Origin: Saccoglossus kowalevskii
Lineage: Eukaryota > Hemichordata > Enteropneusta > Harrimaniidae
Assembly (NCBI RefSeq): GCF_000003605.2
Contig: NW_003154244.1
Location: forward strand, 61,292 to 93,394
Reading direction: 5' to 3'
DNA length: 32,103 nt
Part shown: positions 29,201-32,103 of the stretch, in pieces
Numbering within the stretch: position 1 is the first letter of the stretch
How the letters are laid out: each line of letters opens with the position of its first letter
Position numbers and translations under genes: made by a program
The notes under the pieces: model-generated
What the model saw: only the letters and a program-made list of their open reading frames with translations
Database searches by the model: none
What the model was told of the DNA's origin: nothing

Positions 29201-31944
29201 CAATCTCCTGCATGCTAACATGCACAACAATATTAGGTACAATCTCCTGTATACTAACATGTACAACAATATTAACTACAATCTCCTGCATGCTAACATG
29301 CACAACAATATTAGGTACAATCTCCTGCATGCTAACATGTACAACAATATTAGGTACAATCTCCTGCATGCTAACATGTGCAACAATATTAGGTACATTC
29401 TCCTGCATGCTAACATGCACAACAATATTAGGTACAATCTCCTGCATGCTAACATGCACAACAATATTAGGTACAATCTCCTGCATGCTAACATGTACAA
29501 CAATATTAGGTACATTCTCCTGCATGCTAACATGTGCAACAGTATTAGGTACATTCTCCTGCATGCTAACATGTGCAACAGTATTAGCTACAATCTCCTG
29601 CATGCTAACATGAACAACAATATTAGGTACAATCTCCTGCATGCTAACATGTACAACAATATTTGGTACAATCTCTTGCATACTAACATGTACAACAATA
29701 TTAGGTACCGGTACAATCTCCTGCATGCTAACTTGTACAACAATATTAGGTACAATCTCCTGCATGCTAATATGTACAACAATATTAGGTACAATCTCCT
29801 GCATACTAACATGTACAACAATATTTGGTACAATCTCTTGCATACTAACATGTACAACAATATTTGGTACAATCTCTTGCATACTAACATGTACAACAAT
29901 ATTAGGTACAATCTCCTGCATGCTAACATGCACAACAATATTAGGTACAATCTCCTGCATGCTAACATGTACAACAATATTAGGTACAATCTCCTGCATA
30001 CTAACATGTACAACAGTATTAGCTACAATCTCCTGCATGCTAACATGTACAACAATATTAGGTACAATCTCCTGCATGCTAACATGTACAACAATATTAG
30101 GTATAATCTCCTGCATGCTAACATGTACAACAATATTAGCTACAATCTCCTGCATGCTAACATGTACAACAATATTAGGTACAATCTCCTGCATGCTAAC
30201 ATGTACAACAATATTAGGTACAATCTCCTGCATGCTAACATGTACATCAATATTTGGTACAATCTCCTGCATACTAATGTGTACAACAATATTACTGGGG
30301 TAGCTACAATCTCCTGCATGCTAACATGTACAACAATATTAGCTACAATCTCTTACATACTACCATATAACATGTACAACAGTATTTTTCTACAATGCTG
30401 TCTCATACTGTGTATTTGTTTTTTCTAGGATTTGTTGGGTCAAGATGTGTTTCTCATTGGTCCTCCAGGTCCCTTTAGAAGGGAAATAGTTATGCAGTAT
30501 GCTGTGAGTATATTTATCATTTGAATGTGATGTAAATAAGTATTCACTTCCATTCTACTTCCATTACAAAATATGATGTATCATTGTTAGCTTAATGTTG
30601 GTATTTCCATAGCCTTCAGTGTGCTTATGAACAAACATTATTCCATGGTTCAATTTTTTTATATTCCTGTAGTACAGGATAAATATTTATGCCTTGTTTC
30701 CATCAATGATGATACACTCTTCTTAACTCTTACAGGAACTAACCAAGCGTGAAGTAGAATATATTGCTTTAACAAGAGATACAACAGAAACCGATTTGAA
30801 ACAAAGAAGAGAAATTCTATCATCAACTGCTTACTACATAGACCAGGTAACGTTTATTTATATATTTATCATTCATTGAATATTTTGTTTTTATCACAGC
30901 AATAAAATATCATCTTCACATTACAGGCATAATCTAAAACTGTTGATGTGTTACATTTTTTAGTCTAAAATTTGAACTTATTGATTAACAATGTCAAAAC
31001 TTATTATCAAAGTATGTATGAAAGGATTAATTTCACAATTAAAATACTAGTAGTATAGTCTAATGTTGTTATTTTTATTATATATTTTTTTACATAATAC
31101 ATTACAAATGTTTCAAATTTTTTAACTTTGAAATGTAATATTTTCTTTAATCAGATTTAAATTAAATTTATCACAGAGGTACTCTGGAATTAGTTAGACT
31201 AAAAACCATGGATGAAAAATCAAATGTATTTTCTCTATGTATTATAAATTTTGATAATGTGAATCACATTGTTTTCATGTTGTGCATCTCAAATAGCAGA
31301 CAAATATTAGTTGCCAAGATTCTCGTTTGAAAAGCAAATCTTTAAATTTTGAGTTAATTTCAGGAGTTTAGCGATAGTTTTGAAAAAAAAATATACCGGT
31401 AGTCAATGATTCATTGCTTCATGTTAATACATGTTAAAGAGTCGATGTGAGACAGTCAGTGTTTTGAAATCTTTTTTTTTCAAATTTTCAAATCATCACA
31501 GTATTTAACACCCATTTGCCCTGTTAATTACTGAAATACAAAAAGCTCATGCAGCTCAGCTCAAGATGTCAATTCATGACTTCGTGATTTATTCGACTGG
31601 TAAGAGAGACATGTAACAGTGATATTCATCGTCCTCATACAACTTTTAAAAATATATTTATTCTTCTGTCAATTGTACATGCATTAGTAGTTGAAATAAG
31701 GTAGTAAATATCCTAGGCTTGTGATATTGAGGTTTATTTTCTTTTAATATGAGTACTTTTACTGCTTTGTTTCCAGTGTGCTGTGAGGGCAGCCACCAAT
31801 GGCCACATTCTTGTCATTGATGGCATAGAGAAAACAGAGAGAAATGTATTACCTGTCATTAATAATTTATTAGAGAACCGAGAAATGCAATTAGAGGATG
31901 GTAGATTCCTTATGGCCGCCGATAGATATGATAAGTTATTACAA
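23288..31944 (+). CDS. VWA8: VWA8, mitochondrial AAA+ / VWA-domain protein, N-terminal part (exons 1-6)
   Basis: The exons are 23288-23396, 26816-26896, 29064-29119, 30429-30503, 30736-30846 and 31777-31944, giving 200 aa; the gene continues past the window. Phases are 1, 1, 0, 0, 0, 0 and every intron is GT-AG. Residues 1-36 are rich in Arg, Ser and Ala with one acidic residue, fitting a mitochondrial targeting peptide. Conserved family segments follow: TPKKPELVP (52-60), HLRWIMQKDLLGQDVFLIGP (75-94), REVEYIAL (112-119), DTTETDLKQRREI (122-134), and NNLLENREMQLEDGRF (174-189). VWA8 is a large mitochondrial ATPase with AAA+ modules and a C-terminal VWA domain. The first P-loop reads GPPGPFRR (93-100) and lacks the Lys-Ser/Thr of a canonical Walker A; from memory the human protein is similarly degenerate. 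A Walker B-like ILVIDG is at 155-160. Introns 1 and 3 carry minisatellites. Confidence 0.93.
24362..24716 (-). repeat. Dispersed element with terminal foldback, copy 2 (inverted)
   Basis: Read on the minus strand, this matches 16801-17165 across its length, including GTAAGTTACA, TTCCAAATATGG, CATCCTCTAATAATA, AAAGAAGTTTG and GTTATTACGAGGATA. Its foldback arms are preserved but more diverged (GGACAGTACACC against TATACTGTCTTTG). Confidence 0.7.
25131..25405 (+). repeat. Dispersed element, copy 3, interrupted by an insert
   Basis: Positions 25131-25267 match the first part of copy 1 (GTAAGTTACAG, GTCGTAATTTTGC, GGGGTATTTTCA, CATTCCAAATG). The match stops at CTTCTAATAATAAA, and this 14-mer recurs at 25392-25405 after a 124-bp insert. 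Confidence 0.65.
25264..25314. repeat. Perfect 23-bp hairpin with 5-base loop
   Basis: The arm TAAATAACTATTAAAAATAG (plus CTA) at 25264-25286 is the exact complement of 25292-25314 around TTTTT. It lies at the left edge of the 124-bp insert in copy 3. A transcript would fold into a stable stem, but the AT-rich arms make DNA cruciform formation or a MITE remnant equally likely. No small RNA is claimed. Confidence 0.85.
25531..26745. repeat. 52-bp minisatellite array, about 23 units, VWA8 intron 1
   Basis: The unit is typified by AACCAAACATTCTGGTGAAA, ACAATTCATGCATATACCCA and TAATGCACTGCA in order. Spacing is 52 bp between most units, while a few are shortened (for example where TTATAACAATT replaces TGGTGAAAACAATT). 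Divergence rises toward the right end, where CTAATGATAACCATT variants dominate. The array ends about 70 bp before exon 2. Reading frames across it are repetitive and carry no recognisable domain. Confidence 0.95.
26929..27873. mobile_element. TIR element with CAGGG/CCCTG ends, hAT-like, 945 bp
   Basis: The left end is CAGGGATCTGCCCA and the complement of the right end is CAGGGTTCTGCCCA. A second shared block, GGTCGCTA, lies further in on both sides. The flanks share AGTGTT (26923-26928 and 27874-27879), a 6-bp duplication rather than the 8 bp usual for hAT. No transposase is recognised. Near the right end, an 18-bp unit beginning GAATATTAATTAGCTCAT repeats three times (27790-27840). The superfamily is uncertain. 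Confidence 0.6.
28705..28885. repeat. Intronic repeat pair, copy 1 (VWA8 intron 2)
   Basis: This stretch is a direct copy of 31152-31345. Shared blocks include AATCAGATTTAAAT, ATCACAGAGGT, GACTAAAAACCATGGATGAA, ATGTATTATAAATTTTGATA and GACAAATATTAGTTGCCA. No protein is encoded. Confidence 0.8.
29120..30380 (+). repeat. 39-bp minisatellite, 30 units plus two degenerate, VWA8 intron 3
   Basis: The unit reads, in order, GTACAATCTCCTGCATG, CTAACATGTACAACAA, TATTAG. Thirty unit starts are at 29120, then every 39 bases, with one 45-base unit (29705, containing an extra GTACCG). The regular array ends at about 30295; two degenerate units follow from 30304. Twenty-six units begin GT and four begin CT (29276, 29588, 30023, 30140). 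Because 39 is divisible by three and the unit has no stop in several frames, long open frames of 13-residue repeats appear on both strands; these are by-products. Confidence 0.97.
29120..30428 (+). other. VWA8 intron 3, almost entirely minisatellite
   Basis: The donor GTACAA is the first base of repeat unit 1, and the acceptor is TTGTTTTTTCTAG. Only the last ~50 bases are free of repeat similarity and supply a normal polypyrimidine tract. Confidence 0.9.
30847..31776 (+). other. VWA8 intron 5
   Basis: The donor is GTAACG and the acceptor TTTGTTTCCAG. It contains the second copy of the repeat pair (31152-31345) and otherwise AT-rich sequence with no recognised feature. Confidence 0.8.
31152..31345. 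repeat. Intronic repeat pair, copy 2 (VWA8 intron 5)
   Basis: This is the partner of 28705-28885. It carries an extra segment (ATGTTGTGCATCTCAAATAG) just before GACAAATATTAG. Confidence 0.8.
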
Positions 31945-32103
31945 GTAAGTGAAGATTAGACATTACATTCATATTCAATTTATCATGCAATGGAAATAGA
32001 TGCTGTTTCTGGCAAGTGTTTATTGCTTGGGGAGATACTGCTACTATGTAATATCAGTTGAAGTGTCTGAAAACATGTACTTTCAGATTCATCTGCATGC
32101 ATG

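Noticed and set aside
25531-30380. CRISPR-like regular repeats
   Set aside because: Both arrays are head-to-tail with no unique spacers, lie in introns of an animal gene and have no cas genes.
29142-30428. 428-codon repeat protein
   Set aside because: The frame is the intronic minisatellite read through; it starts inside the intron, ends at the acceptor TAG and shows equal openness on the opposite strand.

Overview
This is an invertebrate metazoan nuclear window, AT-rich and full of introns and non-autonomous transposons. The evidence is GT-AG introns with codon-split junctions and two animal gene families that match vertebrate orthologues closely (NCBP2 and VWA8). I cannot name the species from sequence alone. 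All recognisable genes are on the + strand.

Layout. 1-4147: gene-free and repeat-rich. It holds two direct copies of one dispersed repeat (1013-1640 and 3200-3655); the second lies inside a 1.1 kb terminal-inverted-repeat element (2953-4028). 4148-6087 and 11135-13261: two tandem UNC93A-like multipass membrane protein genes with identical three-exon architecture (506 and 507 aa). Between them are a small MITE, a second TIR element (8342-9633) and, just beyond it, a decayed copy of UNC93 exon 3 (9691-9781), which implies a third lost or partial paralogue. 13262-16203: intergenic, with a 35-bp tandem repeat and a dispersed repeat. 16204-20373: NCBP2, the small cap-binding subunit of the nuclear cap-binding complex, in four exons (173 aa). 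Its 3' flank carries a long-TIR element with 9-bp target duplications (20454-21048) that may supply its poly(A) signal. 23288-31944: the first six exons (200 aa) of VWA8, a mitochondrial AAA+ protein; the gene runs off the right edge.

The most striking structure is in VWA8. Intron 3 is about 90% a 39-bp minisatellite of 30 units that begins exactly at the first base of the intron. Most units start with GT, carry a branch-point-like CTAAC and end with AG, so unit junctions read AG|GT, the form of zero-length recursive splice sites. Intron 1 of the same gene holds an independent 52-bp array of about 23 units ending about 75 bp before exon 2. Intron 2 holds a 945-bp TIR element with CAGGG/CCCTG ends.

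The genes do not form a pathway. UNC93-like proteins act in membranes, NCBP2 in nuclear RNA, and VWA8 in mitochondria. Exon boundaries were set by eye from splice consensus, reading phase and family similarity, and no database search was possible.
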